DNA from: JAFGAS01 sp963809875
GTDB lineage: Bacteria; Desulfobacterota; Zymogenia; Zymogenales; Zymogenaceae
Length of the DNA: 64,000 nt
Assembly: GCA_963809875.1 (NCBI GenBank)
Contig: CAWELC010000012.1
Span: 59,224-123,223, forward strand
Direction: 5' to 3'
Part shown: piece by piece, positions 8,803 to 18,208 of the stretch
How positions within the stretch are numbered: the stretch's first letter is position 1
How the letters are laid out: the number at the start of each line of letters is the position of its first letter
Translations under genes and position numbers: made by a program
Notes under the pieces: generated by a model
Databases searched by the model: none
What the model saw: only the letters and a program-made list of their open reading frames with translations
What the model was told of the DNA's origin: nothing

Positions 8803-9211
8803 GCAACCGCGCAAAAAAGCGCCTGAAGCCCCGCCGGCCCCGTCGGAGTCGCCCGGCATCACCAACGACCAGAAGAACCTCGCCTTCATCTGCCACCTGT
8901 CGGGACTCTTCTGGTTTATCGTACCGGGGCTCAATATTATCGTCCCGCTCCTGGTCATGCTGATCAAGGGGGGCGAGGACCCCTTCGTCTCCCACCACAG
9001 CCGGCAGGCCCTGATCTTTCAGGTGATCATGTCGGTGGCGATGATGGTGCTTTTGATCATCGGCGTCGTGCTCATGATCATCCTGGTGGGGTTTCTCTTT
9101 CTCGCGGCCCTGTTGGTCGTGGCGATCGTGGATATCATCTTTGTCCTGATCGCGACGTTTGCCGCGGCCCGGGGGGAGTGGTACAGCTATCCGCTGATGG
9201 GAAGGGTGTAA
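8795..9211 (+). CDS. DUF4870-domain membrane protein
   Basis: This 138-residue protein has a proline-rich N-terminal tail, then NDQKNLAFICHLSGLFWFIVPG, a polar HHSRQALIFQ step, and long hydrophobic helices with four membrane passes. This is the DUF4870 (Tic20-like) arrangement; the function is unknown. ATG 8795 overlaps the ccdA stop, which implies translational coupling. A palindrome begins seven bases after its stop. Confidence 0.8.
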   Translation: MTRQPRKKAPEAPPAPSESPGITNDQKNLAFICHLSGLFWFIVPGLNIIVPLLVMLIKGGEDPFVSHHSRQALIFQVIMSVAMMVLLIIGVVLMIILVGFLFLAALLVVAIVDIIFVLIATFAAARGEWYSYPLMGRV

Positions 9212-9212
9212 A

Positions 9213-9978
9213 TACCACCCCATGAAATCTTCGATTTCATGGGGGCCCCGGTGGGAAAGAGAAGGAGAGGGGATTGTGTCTTGGGCGATGGGTGGCACTG
9301 ACAAGCGAAGCTTGTCAGTGTTTCTTCTTGACGCGGGCACCCTCCGGCTTGGCCGTGGGACGCGGAGGGGGCCGGTGGGGGGGGGAGGGTTAGTAGAAGA
9401 AGGAACCCGATTTCTACCCGTAGGGGCGGCATATATGCCGCCCGCAGAGCCACCGTCATTGCGAGGGCCCGGAGGGCCCGTGGCAATCCCTTGCTGTCAC
9501 CGCTTAACGACGGGGTTAAGGCTTGCCCCTTGAGTCGCACCGAAAAGAGAGGAGGTTCTTCTATACACCAAATTAAGTTTACTAAGTTCGAGACTCTGCA
9601 AACTTACCTTAGCGAATAGCACCATCCGCGCAACAACCACCCTCCCAAGCTGAGATTGCTTCGTCGCAACTGCTCCTCGCAATGACGGGGGGGGGTTACG
9701 GAGGTGCACTCTCGATGACGGGTTCTAATGAAAGGGCGGCATGAATGCCGCCCCTACGGGCGAGAAACGGTCTTACCTCAATAGTCAGGGGATAGAACAT
9801 CACCCCACGAAGCAGGCTTCGCGGGGGCCTCGTCGGAGAGAGCCGCGAACGAGGTTCCAGGTGACAGTCAGGGGATTGCCACGGGGTCTTCGACCCCTCG
9901 CAATGACGGTGGAGTGGGGGTCCGGCTCCTCTCTCTCCCACCCGGGCCCCCATGAAAGCGCAGTTTTCATGGGGTGGT
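9213..9978. repeat. Cluster of palindromic repeat units filling a 767-bp gap
   Basis: No credible gene lies here; several dispersed palindromes do. They are a CCCCATGAAATC hairpin (9218-9244), a CACTGACAAGC hairpin with T-rich tail (9296-9325), GGGCGGCATATATGCCGCCC (9424-9443), a GGGCGGCATGAATGCCGCCC variant (about 9736-9755), CCCCACGAAGC...GCTTCGCGGGG (about 9802-9826), and a CCCCATGAAA...TTTCATGGGG unit touching the hisB stop (about 9949-9975). TCATTGCGAGG/GGCAATCCC-type elements occur at about 9457-9488, 9650-9690 and 9875-9912. Related units recur at 58.5-58.8 and 60.0-60.4 kb. Confidence 0.75.
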
Positions 9979-10566
9979 CTACAATTTCCCCTTCGTCGAC
10001 AGGACCCCTTTGATCCGCGGGTCGACCTTGACGGCGTCGGAAAGCGACCGGGCGAAGGCCTTGAAGCAGGCCTCGGCCATGTGGTGGGCGTTCTTACCGT
10101 GGTGAATGACGATGTGGACGTTGGCGCGGGCGTGCACGGAAAAGGATTTGAAGAACTCCTCGAAAAGCTCCAGGTCAAACTCCCCGACCTTGTCCGACCC
10201 GAACTCGACCTCATAGACGAGGAAAGGCCTGCCCGAGAGATCGACCACCGCGGTGGCCAGCGCCTCATCCATCGGCACCGTGGAGGTGCCGTAGCGCTTG
10301 ATGCCCGCCTTGTCGCCCAGGGCCTTGTCCACCGCGTCGCCCAGGCAGATGCCGATGTCCTCCACCGTGTGGTGGAGGTCGATCTCGCTGTCGCCCGCGG
10401 CCTGCAGTGTCAGGTCAAAGAGCCCGTGCCTGGCAAAGAGCTCCAGCATATGGTTCAGGAAGGGCGCGGGGCTGGACACCCGGTACTTTCCCTCGCCGTC
10501 CAGGTCGATGGCGAGCGTGATGTCGGTCTCGGCGGTCTTTCGCGTTACCTCTGCCTTTCTGGTCAT
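9979..10566 (-). CDS. hisB: Imidazoleglycerol-phosphate dehydratase
   Basis: This 195-residue protein is full length for the single-function enzyme of histidine biosynthesis, which converts imidazoleglycerol phosphate to imidazoleacetol phosphate. The metal-binding motifs are present: FLNHMLELFARHG, DLHHTVEDIGICLG and HGKNAHHMAEACFKAFARSL. The start is placed at 10566 (MTRKAEVTRKT, with GAGGAT upstream); 42 further upstream codons look non-conserved. No other histidine genes flank it, so the pathway must be scattered or lie outside the window. A palindromic repeat abuts its stop. Confidence 0.93.
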   Translation of the reverse strand: MTRKAEVTRKTAETDITLAIDLDGEGKYRVSSPAPFLNHMLELFARHGLFDLTLQAAGDSEIDLHHTVEDIGICLGDAVDKALGDKAGIKRYGTSTVPMDEALATAVVDLSGRPFLVYEVEFGSDKVGEFDLELFEEFFKSFSVHARANVHIVIHHGKNAHHMAEACFKAFARSLSDAVKVDPRIKGVLSTKGKL

Positions 10567-10851
10567 GGTATCCTCGTCTTTAGGGGACCAAATACTCCCT
10601 CCCTTCCGGCCAAACAGCGGACAGGAAATAACGCCGGTCATCCGAGGGAAGTCTGCCTCCTTCTTATATTTCTTTTCGAACAACTCTGTCAAGTCAAATA
10701 CGATTCAACGCGATGTGAAGAACCGGATGTTAATATTATATAAAAATTTTTATTGAGAATACGTTTTTCTTTGTCTGTAATCTCTATTTCGTATTATGAT
10801 GTCTCCCGGCCATTCATTTCAGATTCTTTCGCCACGCTCCCGGAGGATCAT

Positions 10852-11478
10852 ATGCTTGACGAACGCAAGATACCCAATTCGCTCATATATGTCTCCCTCC
10901 TTACCATCGAGGATCTCGTGGGGATCAACGGGCTCAAGTCCATCCTGAACATCACCGGCTTGTCCAAGTTCACCGGCAACTACCCTCCCAACAACTCGGG
11001 TATTCAGTCCAATGCCGTCGACTTCTCGGCCCTCGTCAAGGGGATGATCGACGTGATCGGGATTGCCGGAGCCAAGGCGATCATGAGGAGCGCGGGAAGG
11101 CGCGGTTTCCAGTTCGTCGTGGAGAAGAGCCCGGAGCTTTTCGGCCTGGTGGGCATGGAGCTGAAAAAACTGGGCAGCGATGACGAGCGGATCATGGCCA
11201 TCCAGGGAGCCATCAGCTACGAGACCAATAAGATATTCGGCGACGGGCACCAGGAGTTCAGAAAGACCGGTGATGGATACGAGATCAGGATCAACCGGTG
11301 CAGCTGGTGCCACACCATCAAGGGGACCGAAAGGCCCGTCTGTTTCGGGGAGGAGGGATTTGACGACGAAGCACTATTCTGGGCGACGGGAAAGCGCTAT
11401 CGGGTGGTGGAGACCGAATGCCGCGCGATGGGCGCGGCCGCGTGTGTCTTCAAGATCTCGGGAACGCCGATTGAATAG
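10852..11478 (+). CDS. V4R-domain (4-vinyl reductase-like) sensory protein
   Basis: This 208-residue cytoplasmic protein ends in a V4R ligand-binding domain: cysteine motif RCSWCHTIKG, PVCF, WATGKRYRVVETECRAMGAAACVFKI. V4R domains bind small hydrophobic ligands and may bind zinc; they are found alone or in regulators such as XylR/DmpR and BchJ. The N-terminal half (IPNSLIYVSLLTIEDLVGINGLKSIL) is a helical region seen in other stand-alone V4R proteins. CGGAGGATC precedes ATG 10852, so the upstream in-frame extension is excluded. The gene is isolated, and the ligand is unknown. Confidence 0.75.
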   Translation: MLDERKIPNSLIYVSLLTIEDLVGINGLKSILNITGLSKFTGNYPPNNSGIQSNAVDFSALVKGMIDVIGIAGAKAIMRSAGRRGFQFVVEKSPELFGLVGMELKKLGSDDERIMAIQGAISYETNKIFGDGHQEFRKTGDGYEIRINRCSWCHTIKGTERPVCFGEEGFDDEALFWATGKRYRVVETECRAMGAAACVFKISGTPIE

Positions 11479-11529
11479 GGAGGCGGCACTTGGGGACCCA
11501 CCCGCGGGGCGACCCGAGTGAAGAAGGGC

Positions 11530-11557
11530 TTGACTGCGCGTCCGAACGGCCTATAAT
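11530..11557 (+). promoter_or_regulatory. Strong sigma-70-type promoter for the ferredoxin-nitroreductase gene
   Basis: TTGACT (11530-11535) and a perfect TATAAT (11552-11557) are separated by 16 bp, about 53 bases before ATG 11611. Confidence 0.75.
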
Positions 11558-11610
11558 GAGACTCGTCCCGACGTGGATCGGGTGACACTCAACAAGAACG
11601 GGGTACGCCG

Positions 11611-12496
11611 ATGACGAAGATCAACTACGAGACCTGCACCGACTGCGGGCTCTGCGCGCGGGTCTGCGGGGCGAGGATCATCCGGGAGACCGACGGAAGA
11701 TATGAGATCCATTCCTATGAGGACTGGGACTGCTTTGGGTGCGGCAACTGCATGGCGGTCTGTCCATCCCGATCGATCACGGCCGAAGGCCTGAGCTACG
11801 ACATGTTTGCGCCCGTGCCCAAGGGCGCGGTCGCGTTTGACCCATTCTACGCCTCGCTTCTCTCCCGGCGATCCGTCCGAAATTATAAGAAAGACGCCCG
11901 TACCGAAGGACATGATCCAGTCCATCGTCCGGGCGGCGGCCACGGCTCCCATGGGGGTGCCGCCCACGGACGTGGAAATCCTGGTGATGGATCGGCGGAC
12001 GGATATCGAGGAGCTCCTGGTAGAGGTGAGGAAAGACTATCGCGGGTTTCTCTTCATCATGGGAAACCCGGTCACGAGGGGCATCATGCGGCTCGTGCAG
12101 GGCGGGCCATTGTACCACGCCCTGAGAAGTCACGTGGTCCCGGCGGCCCGCCACGCGCTGGAGGAAGCCGAGAAGGATCGGGAGTATTTCAGCTACGAGG
12201 CCCCCGTCCTGATTATCTTTCACGGCGACAAATACAAGGTCGCCATCGATCAGGACTGCACCATCGCCGCGTCGTACGCGTCGATCGCCGCCCATACCCT
12301 TGGCCTGGGGGCCTGCTTTTCGGGGCTGATCCCGCCGATCGTCGAGCGGAGCGCCGCGCTCAGAAAGCGACTGGCCATCCCACCCGATAACCGGGTCTGT
12401 GCCTGCCTGATGCTCGGTTATCCCTCGGTGAAGTTCAAGCGGGCTATCCCTCGGTCATTCAAGAACGTGCGTTTTTCGTCAGAGCTCCCGGCGTAG
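11611..12496 (+). CDS. 4Fe-4S ferredoxin-nitroreductase fusion, with one frameshift
   Basis: The N-terminus carries two 4Fe-4S motifs, CTDCGLCARVC and CFGCGNCMAVCP. A nitroreductase domain follows: SRRSVRNYKK in the first frame, then TPVPKDMIQSIVRAAATAPMG in the +1 frame, through GLGACFSGL to the stop at 12496. Joining the frames near 11890-11895 by dropping one base restores a protein of about 294 residues. Such fusions probably take electrons from ferredoxin to an unknown acceptor. The conserved domain on both sides of the break suggests a sequencing error or a very recent mutation. It has its own TATAAT promoter. Confidence 0.8.
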
Positions 12497-12500
12497 GGCC

Positions 12501-13313
12501 CTATTTCCGAAATTGGCGCGCGGCGGCCAGGCCGATATCCGGAAAGTCGGTGAATATCCCGTCGGCGCCCAGACGAAAGAGCCTCAGCATCTCGTCTTTG
12601 TCATTTATCGTCCACACGTGCACCTGAACTCCCAGCCGCTTTGCCGCCGCCATGAACCTCCCGTTGACCACCCTGATACCCTGGGCGGACGCGGGGACCT
12701 GGAGGGCCTCAAAGGGGACGGCACGGGGGCAGCGCGAACAGAGGGCCGATTTGATGAGAAAGGAGAGCACCTCCTTTCGGCACGCACTCGTGGGGATGGA
12801 CGGCGCCTCGCTGCGGATGAACGGGCCCGCGTCCGGCTGCTCGGAGGCCAGCAGCACCCGATCCTCGGCCTTATATTTTTTGAGCATCGCCAGGACGAGC
12901 CGGGCCGTTGCGGGCGTCCCGTCTTTGACCTCGATGTTGGCGCGGCGATCCTTGAACTTCTTCAAGAACTCTTCGAGGGTGGCCACCCGAAACCCCTTAC
13001 CCCGAAATGGGTGACTCTTTCCGCCGTCGGGGCTGAAAGTCGCGCCGGCGTCGACGGCCATGAGCTCTTTGAAGGTCAGCTCCTTGATCGCCCGCGCGTC
13101 TCCCGCGGTGCGTCCCAGGTGGGGGTCGTGGGCCAGGACCAGGACGCCGTCGGCACTGATCTGCACGTCCGTCTCCAGATAGGTCGCCCCCATCCTCACG
13201 GCCTCTTCGAACGCCTCAATGGTGTTCTCGGGCGTCGTCCCGCTGGCCCCCCGGTGGGCGAAAACGATGGGGGGCTTCGTGTCGAAAAAGGCCTTGATCT
13301 GTGTGGGGTTCAT
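12501..13313 (-). CDS. Glycerophosphodiester phosphodiesterase
   Basis: This 270-residue GDPD TIM-barrel enzyme hydrolyses glycerophosphodiesters to glycerol-3-phosphate and an alcohol. The active-site set is visible: VFAHRGASGTTPENT, ETDVQISADG and LVLAHDPHLGRT (the HR...ETD...HD signature), with IEVKDG later and the C-terminal HVWTINDKDEM and GADGIFTDFPD. No signal peptide is seen, so it is cytoplasmic. It is convergent with the ferredoxin-nitroreductase gene, with only four bases between their ends. The start ATG at 13313 gives the usual short lead before the HRG motif. Confidence 0.9.
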   Translation of the reverse strand: MNPTQIKAFFDTKPPIVFAHRGASGTTPENTIEAFEEAVRMGATYLETDVQISADGVLVLAHDPHLGRTAGDARAIKELTFKELMAVDAGATFSPDGGKSHPFRGKGFRVATLEEFLKKFKDRRANIEVKDGTPATARLVLAMLKKYKAEDRVLLASEQPDAGPFIRSEAPSIPTSACRKEVLSFLIKSALCSRCPRAVPFEALQVPASAQGIRVVNGRFMAAAKRLGVQVHVWTINDKDEMLRLFRLGADGIFTDFPDIGLAAARQFRK

Positions 13314-13394
13314 ACGACTATTCCTTTTAATATGTTAGACCGTCGGTATAGATGGTCTCAAGGGGGTCCAAGCGCGCGCCCGTATAACCCACGA

Positions 13395-14144
13395 TTATCT
13401 CTTCAGATAAATGAAGAACTCCCTGTTTCCTTTGGGGCCGGTCAGTGGCGACTCGGCCGTTCCCGACACGGCAAAGCCGATTTCCCGGGCGACGGCCGCG
13501 ATCCGCTCCACGACCTCGCGGTGCTTATCGGGGTCTCTGACCACGCCCCCCTTTCCCACGTCGCCCCTGCCCACCTCGAATTGGGGCTTGATCAGGGCGA
13601 TCACGATCCCCCCCTCCCGCACGATCCCATAGACCACCGGCAGCACCAGGGCCAGCGAGATGAACGAAACGTCGATGACGGCCCCGTCGATTTGACCGGG
13701 GAAATCGGCCGCACCGACGTTCCTGATATTGGTCCGCTCCATGACGACGACCCGCTCATCGGTCCGGAGCCGCCAGTCGAGCTGGCCGTAGCCGACGTCC
13801 AGCGCGTAGACCGACCGCGCCCCCGCTGAAAGGAGGCAGTCGGTGAAACCCCCGGTGGACGCCCCCACGTCCAGCATGACCAGTCCCCGCACGTCCACAC
13901 CGAACTCGGCCAGCGCCCCCGCAAGCTTCACCCCCCCCCGGCCGACGTAGGGGCAGGGGGAAGTGGTGACGGCGACCTCGGCGTCCCGGTCGATCAGTGC
14001 GCCCGCCTTGTCGACGCGCGCGCCGTCCACCAGGACCGCGCCCGCAAGGATAACGGCCCTGGCCTTCTGCCGGGATTCGGCCAGCCCCCGCGCGACGAGC
14101 GCGGTATCCAGGCGCTCCTTATCTCTTGAGGTCGGCGCTTTCAT
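13395..14144 (-). CDS. tlyA: TlyA family rRNA (cytidine-2'-O)-methyltransferase
   Basis: This 249-residue protein has an N-terminal S4 RNA-binding domain (RLDTALVARGLAESRQKARAVILAGAVLVDG, residues about 11-42) followed by an FtsJ/RrmJ-like methyltransferase domain. VGRGGVKLAGAL precedes the SAM motif LDVGASTGGFTDCLL. The family methylates 16S and 23S rRNA cytidines and is sometimes annotated as a hemolysin. Its start overlaps the end of dxs by 26 bases, so it is the last gene of the xseA-to-tlyA operon and probably translationally coupled. Confidence 0.9.
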   Translation of the reverse strand: MKAPTSRDKERLDTALVARGLAESRQKARAVILAGAVLVDGARVDKAGALIDRDAEVAVTTSPCPYVGRGGVKLAGALAEFGVDVRGLVMLDVGASTGGFTDCLLSAGARSVYALDVGYGQLDWRLRTDERVVVMERTNIRNVGAADFPGQIDGAVIDVSFISLALVLPVVYGIVREGGIVIALIKPQFEVGRGDVGKGGVVRDPDKHREVVERIAAVAREIGFAVSGTAESPLTGPKGNREFFIYLKR

Positions 14145-16035
14145 TCAGATGTGCGGCCTTACCGGTGACCAGCCCAACGGCGATCTTCGTGATCCCCCGG
14201 GCCGACAGGTCATAGGTATCCCTGAGGATTTCCTGGGGGCCGTGCTCAACGAAGCGGTCGGGAATTCCAATGGACCTGACCATCACGCCGGGTCCGTAGG
14301 AGCGCATGATCTCCTCGAGCACGGCGCTGCCGAAACCGCCGGACAGGATCCCCTCCTCGACGGTCAGCACGGTGCCCGTCCGGGCGGCGTACTTGAGGAT
14401 GGTTTCGCTGTCGAGCGGCTTGACGAACCGCGCGTTTATGACGGTGGGCTCAATGCCCATGCTGGTCAGGAGCCCGGACGCCTCAACGGCGGGCCCCACC
14501 ATCGAGCCGAGTGCGATAATGGTGATGTCGTTGCCTTCGCGTATCACCTCCGCCTTGCCGAGAGGCAGCGCCGTCGGGTTGGCATCGAGTTTTACCCCAA
14601 GGCCCCGTCCCCGCGGGTAGCGGATGGCGGCGGGGCGCCTGGCCGCCACGGCGGTGACCAGCATCCGGGCAAGCTCGTTCTCGTCCTTGGGCGCCATCAG
14701 GATGAGGTTAGGGATGCATCGGAGGTAGGCGATATCGAAGATGCCGTGGTGGGTGGGGCCGTCCTCTCCGACGATTCCGCCGCGGTCGATGGCGATGACC
14801 ACCGGCAGGTTCTGGAGAGACACGTCGTGGAGCACCTGGTCGTAGGCGCGCTGCAGAAAGGTGGAGTAGATGGCCACGATCGGGACGAACCCCTGGGTTG
14901 CCAGCCCCGCGGCGAACGTGATGGCGTGCTGCTCGGCGATCCCCACGTCATAGAAGCGGTCGGGATACTTGTCGGCGAAGACCGAAAGCCCCGTGCCCTC
15001 GGACATGGCGGCGGTAATGGCCACGATCTTGTCGTTTTTTGCGGCCATCTTGAGAAGTGTCTTGCTGAAGACCTGGGTGTAGGTCGGAATGGTCTGGCCC
15101 GAATCGATCGGTTTACCGCTGGCTACGTCAAAAGGCCCGATACCGTGAAACCGGGTCGGATTTTTCTCGGCCGGCTTATATCCTTTCCCCTTCCTGGTGA
15201 GGACGTGGACGATGATGGGCGCGTTGATATCCTTCACGTTATTGAAGGTTTCCACCAGCTGGTCGATCCGATGGCCGTCGATGGGGCCGAAGTACTGGAA
15301 GTTCATCGACTCGAACAGCATGCCGGGAGTGATAAATCCCTTGATGGCGTCCTCGGCCCTCTTTGCCACCTTGACCATCTCCTCTCCGATCATGGGGAAA
15401 GACCTCAGGAAGATCTCGATCTCCCTCTTCATCCTCACGATGGTCTTGGTGGAGAGCTTGCGGGACAGGAAGGAGGAGAGGGCGCCGACGTTGGGGTCGA
15501 TGGACATCTCGTTGTCGTTGAGAACGACGATGATATTCTTCTGGAGGTGTCCCGCCTGGTTGAGGGCCTCGAACGCCTGGCCGCCGGTCATGGACCCGTC
15601 GCCGATGACGGCGATGACCTTACCGCGCTCGCCCAGGAGGCATCTCGCGGTGGATATGCCCAGGGCCGCCGAGATCGAGGTGGAGCTGTGGCCGGTGCCG
15701 AAATTGTCATAGCGGTTTTCCTCGATCTTCGGAAAGCCGGAGATCCCTCCGAGCTTTCTGATCGTCGAGAAGACGTCTTTGCGGCCGGTGAGTATCTTAT
15801 GGGAATAGGCCTGGTGGCCGACGTCCCAGACGATCTGATCGCACTCGGGGTCAAAGACAAAATAGAGGGCCAGTGTCAGATCGACGGTGCCGAGGCTCGA
15901 CGCCAGATGGCCGCCGGTTTTCGAGATCGTGGTAATGATGAGCCGCCTGATCTCTTCGGCCAGAATCGGGAGCTGGTCGACGGGAATCTTCTTGATGTCC
16001 CCGGGGTCGTTGATCTCGTCAAGGAGCCGTGTCAT
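14119..16035 (-). CDS. dxs: 1-deoxy-D-xylulose-5-phosphate synthase
   Basis: This 638-residue protein is full length. It makes DXP from pyruvate and glyceraldehyde-3-phosphate, the first step of the MEP isoprenoid pathway. Thiamine diphosphate motif VIGDGSMTGGQAFEAL...NDNEMSI, transketolase features GHQAYSHKILTGR and GTGHSSTSISAALG, and the C-terminal VTVEEGILSGGFGSAV are all present. It follows ispA by five bases and overlaps tlyA, the common bacterial arrangement that couples isoprenoid precursor and prenyl chain synthesis. Confidence 0.96.
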   Translation of the reverse strand: MTRLLDEINDPGDIKKIPVDQLPILAEEIRRLIITTISKTGGHLASSLGTVDLTLALYFVFDPECDQIVWDVGHQAYSHKILTGRKDVFSTIRKLGGISGFPKIEENRYDNFGTGHSSTSISAALGISTARCLLGERGKVIAVIGDGSMTGGQAFEALNQAGHLQKNIIVVLNDNEMSIDPNVGALSSFLSRKLSTKTIVRMKREIEIFLRSFPMIGEEMVKVAKRAEDAIKGFITPGMLFESMNFQYFGPIDGHRIDQLVETFNNVKDINAPIIVHVLTRKGKGYKPAEKNPTRFHGIGPFDVASGKPIDSGQTIPTYTQVFSKTLLKMAAKNDKIVAITAAMSEGTGLSVFADKYPDRFYDVGIAEQHAITFAAGLATQGFVPIVAIYSTFLQRAYDQVLHDVSLQNLPVVIAIDRGGIVGEDGPTHHGIFDIAYLRCIPNLILMAPKDENELARMLVTAVAARRPAAIRYPRGRGLGVKLDANPTALPLGKAEVIREGNDITIIALGSMVGPAVEASGLLTSMGIEPTVINARFVKPLDSETILKYAARTGTVLTVEEGILSGGFGSAVLEEIMRSYGPGVMVRSIGIPDRFVEHGPQEILRDTYDLSARGITKIAVGLVTGKAAHLNESADLKR

Positions 16036-16040
16036 GGTTT

Positions 16041-16955
16041 CTATGCCTGTCGTTCAATGACCATTCGTGCGATCGCCTGAAGCGCCCGGGCGTCGTCGAA
16101 ATCGGAAAGGGACGCCAGGGCCCGGTCGATCAGTTCCCGGGCGCGCTCTTTGGATTCGGTAAGGCCCAGGAGGGCGGGGTAGGTCGCTTTCCCCCGGACG
16201 TGGTCTTTACCCGTCGACTTTCCCATCTCCTGTCTTGTCCCCGTCACGTCGAGTATATCGTCGGTGATCTGGAAGGCAAGGCCGAGGTATTTTGCGTAGT
16301 CGGTCAGCGCCTTTATCTGCGGCTCCGTGCCGCCGCCGAGGAGGGCCCCCGTTCTGACGGATGCGACGATCAATGCACCGGTCTTGCGGACATGGATGAA
16401 TTCGAGAGACGGCAGATCGATCTCCTTTCCCTCCGATTCAAGATCGCCCATCTGTCCGCCGACCATCCCCTTGTCGCCCGAGGCCACGGCGATCTCGCGA
16501 ATGACCCGCAGCAGGGTCGCCCCATCGGCGGAAAACCGGGATGCGTCCGAAAGGATCGAGAACGCGGCGGTCAGCAGGCAATCACCTGCCAGGATCGCGG
16601 TCGCCTCGCCGAATACCTTGTGACTGGTAGGTACGCCCCGACGGAAGTCATCGTCGTCCATGGCGGGCAGGTCATCGTGGATCAGGGAATAAGTGTGGAT
16701 GCATTCGATGGCCGCCCCGGCGGTAACGGCGTCGTCCGTGTTTCCTCCGACGGCCTCGGCGGCGCAAATCGTAAGGATCGGGCGGATTCGCTTTCCGCCT
16801 GCGAAGACGCTGTACTTGACGGCCTCCTTGAGGGTCCCGGAAGCGTCGTCGATCTCGTTAATGATCCGCGTGAGCGCGCCGTCAATGAGCGTATTCTTTT
16901 GAGCCAGGTAATCGGAGAGGTTAAAGATGCTCCCACCTCGTCTTTGCGCCGACAT
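16041..16955 (-). CDS. ispA: Polyprenyl (geranyl/farnesyl) diphosphate synthase
   Basis: This trans-isoprenyl diphosphate synthase of about 304 residues has the aspartate-rich motifs HDDLPAMDDDDFRRG (first) and ITDDILDVTG (second), plus GGKRIRPIL and the usual KATYPALLGL near the end. It extends DMAPP with IPP to the C15 or C20 product; the residues before the first motif (IHTYSLIHDD) are typical of IspA. The start is uncertain: ATG 16955 and ATG 16976 are both in frame without a well-spaced ribosome site. It sits between xseB and dxs. Confidence 0.92.
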   Translation of the reverse strand: MSAQRRGGSIFNLSDYLAQKNTLIDGALTRIINEIDDASGTLKEAVKYSVFAGGKRIRPILTICAAEAVGGNTDDAVTAGAAIECIHTYSLIHDDLPAMDDDDFRRGVPTSHKVFGEATAILAGDCLLTAAFSILSDASRFSADGATLLRVIREIAVASGDKGMVGGQMGDLESEGKEIDLPSLEFIHVRKTGALIVASVRTGALLGGGTEPQIKALTDYAKYLGLAFQITDDILDVTGTRQEMGKSTGKDHVRGKATYPALLGLTESKERARELIDRALASLSDFDDARALQAIARMVIERQA

Positions 16956-17027
16956 GGCCGCGGGCCGGCAGGTCATCCCTCCCGCCCGGTTGGAGCGCGG
17001 TATACGGTGTATACGGTGCGTTGTGCA

Positions 17028-17252
17028 TTACTTGGGATCGAATTCCTCGATCGTGATCGACCCATCCTCGACCTGAGTCAGCGTCTCTATCTTCTTTTCG
17101 GCCTCGTCCAGTTTCTTGGCCAGGAGGCGCACCAGCTCTATGCCCTCCTCGAATACCTTGAGGGAATCCTCCAGGGAGAGGTCCCCGGCGTCCAGTTTCT
17201 GAACAATCCCCTCGAGCTTCTTGAGCCCCGAGTCAAAGTCGATCTCGCTCAT
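17028..17252 (-). CDS. xseB: Exodeoxyribonuclease VII small subunit
   Basis: This 74-residue protein has the XseB core FDSGLKKLEGIVQKLDAGDLSLEDSLKVFEEGIELVR (helix-turn-helix split here by the conserved LE...L(D/E)xGxLxLE pattern) and an acidic C-terminus. It coats the long helices of XseA. GGGAGA lies before ATG 17252. An M23 peptidase gene separates it from xseA in the same operon. Confidence 0.92.
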   Translation of the reverse strand: MSEIDFDSGLKKLEGIVQKLDAGDLSLEDSLKVFEEGIELVRLLAKKLDEAEKKIETLTQVEDGSITIEEFDPK

Positions 17253-17338
17253 TGTCTCCCGATGTCTTCGTGTATGTACGGATTTTTACCTAATTCTTAA
17301 TGCTATTACTTCCCGTATCTAAAGTCAAGGAAAAGGAA

Positions 17339-18208
17339 TCAGTAGAGTCCCTTGCCGGCGAGCTCGGCCGGGTTGATCCTGTTATAGTTAAGGCGCGCGC
17401 CGAAGTGAAGATGGGCGCCGGTAACTCTGCCGGTAGCGCCGACAAGGGCCACGATTTGTCCCCGTTTTACCGATTCTCCTTCGGTGACCAGGATATCGGA
17501 GAGGTGAAAATAGATCGTGTAGAGACCCTGGCCGTGATCGATGAATAGGGAGAGCCCGGAAAGATACCTGTCCGTCGCCAGGGCCACCCGGCCGTCGTTG
17601 GCGGCGGCAACCGGTGTCCCCGTGACCGACGAGATATCGATTCCCTCGTGGGAGTAAGGCGTGTTGTCGTTGACGTAGCGCGTCATCCCGAAAGACGTGG
17701 TTATCCCGCCGACCAGCGGCATCATGAAGGGCTGAGACCAGAGCCGGCGGGGGGATTCGGTGGCGTACAGCGCGGTGGAGATTTCGGCCTCGCGCTGGAT
17801 GCGTGCGAGTGTCGCCTTGTCATACGACACCCACTTGTCGTCCAGAGTCAGGTGCTGAACCGAGAAGCTCCCCTTGACGACCGTGATGCTTCTTGTCACG
17901 GTTTCGGTGGCGCCGTTCATCCTCTTGAGTGTAACCAACAGGCTCTTCACCTCGGGCGACGAGGCAATGTCGACGCCCAAAAGCCCCGTAAAAGTCCCGG
18001 GGACCCCGGTCGGATTAAAGTAGACGCTGCGTCGTGCGAAGAGCCCCCTGGCCGAGGCGATCGTATCGTCCCCGGAAAGGGTGATGAGGTAGACCTCGCC
18101 CTGGATGACCCGGTCGGGGAAGTCGATGTTCACAGTGGAGGCCGCCGCGGGCCACATAAGCGAGATCAACACGGCGGCCGTGACAAGGCCGAATCTAGGA
18201 TTCTTCAT
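17339..18208 (-). CDS. Secreted M23 (LytM-type) metallopeptidase
   Basis: This 289-residue exported protein starts at 18208 (AAGGAAC upstream) with a signal peptide ending at WPAAAS. The N-terminal half is a beta-rich region; the C-terminal half is an M23 domain with zinc ligands in YSHEGIDIS and GAHLHFGA and the core sequence DHGQGLYTIYFHLS. All expected histidine and aspartate ligands are present, so it is probably an active peptidoglycan endopeptidase in the periplasm. It overlaps xseA by 14 bases and precedes xseB, an odd guest inside a DNA-repair and isoprenoid operon. Confidence 0.88.
   Translation of the reverse strand: MKNPRFGLVTAAVLISLMWPAAASTVNIDFPDRVIQGEVYLITLSGDDTIASARGLFARRSVYFNPTGVPGTFTGLLGVDIASSPEVKSLLVTLKRMNGATETVTRSITVVKGSFSVQHLTLDDKWVSYDKATLARIQREAEISTALYATESPRRLWSQPFMMPLVGGITTSFGMTRYVNDNTPYSHEGIDISSVTGTPVAAANDGRVALATDRYLSGLSLFIDHGQGLYTIYFHLSDILVTEGESVKRGQIVALVGATGRVTGAHLHFGARLNYNRINPAELAGKGLY

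Noticed and set aside
9213..9978. CRISPR array in the repeat-rich gap
   Set aside because: The units are palindromes of different types at irregular spacing, with no constant direct repeat and spacer, and there are no cas genes.
12513..13829. Long plus-strand ORF (438 codons) opposite the glycerophosphodiesterase and tlyA genes
   Set aside because: It is the antisense shadow of two well-conserved minus-strand genes and has no protein-family resemblance.
13963..16080. Long plus-strand ORF (705 codons) opposite dxs
   Set aside because: It is a high-GC antisense shadow; dxs on the minus strand is unmistakable.
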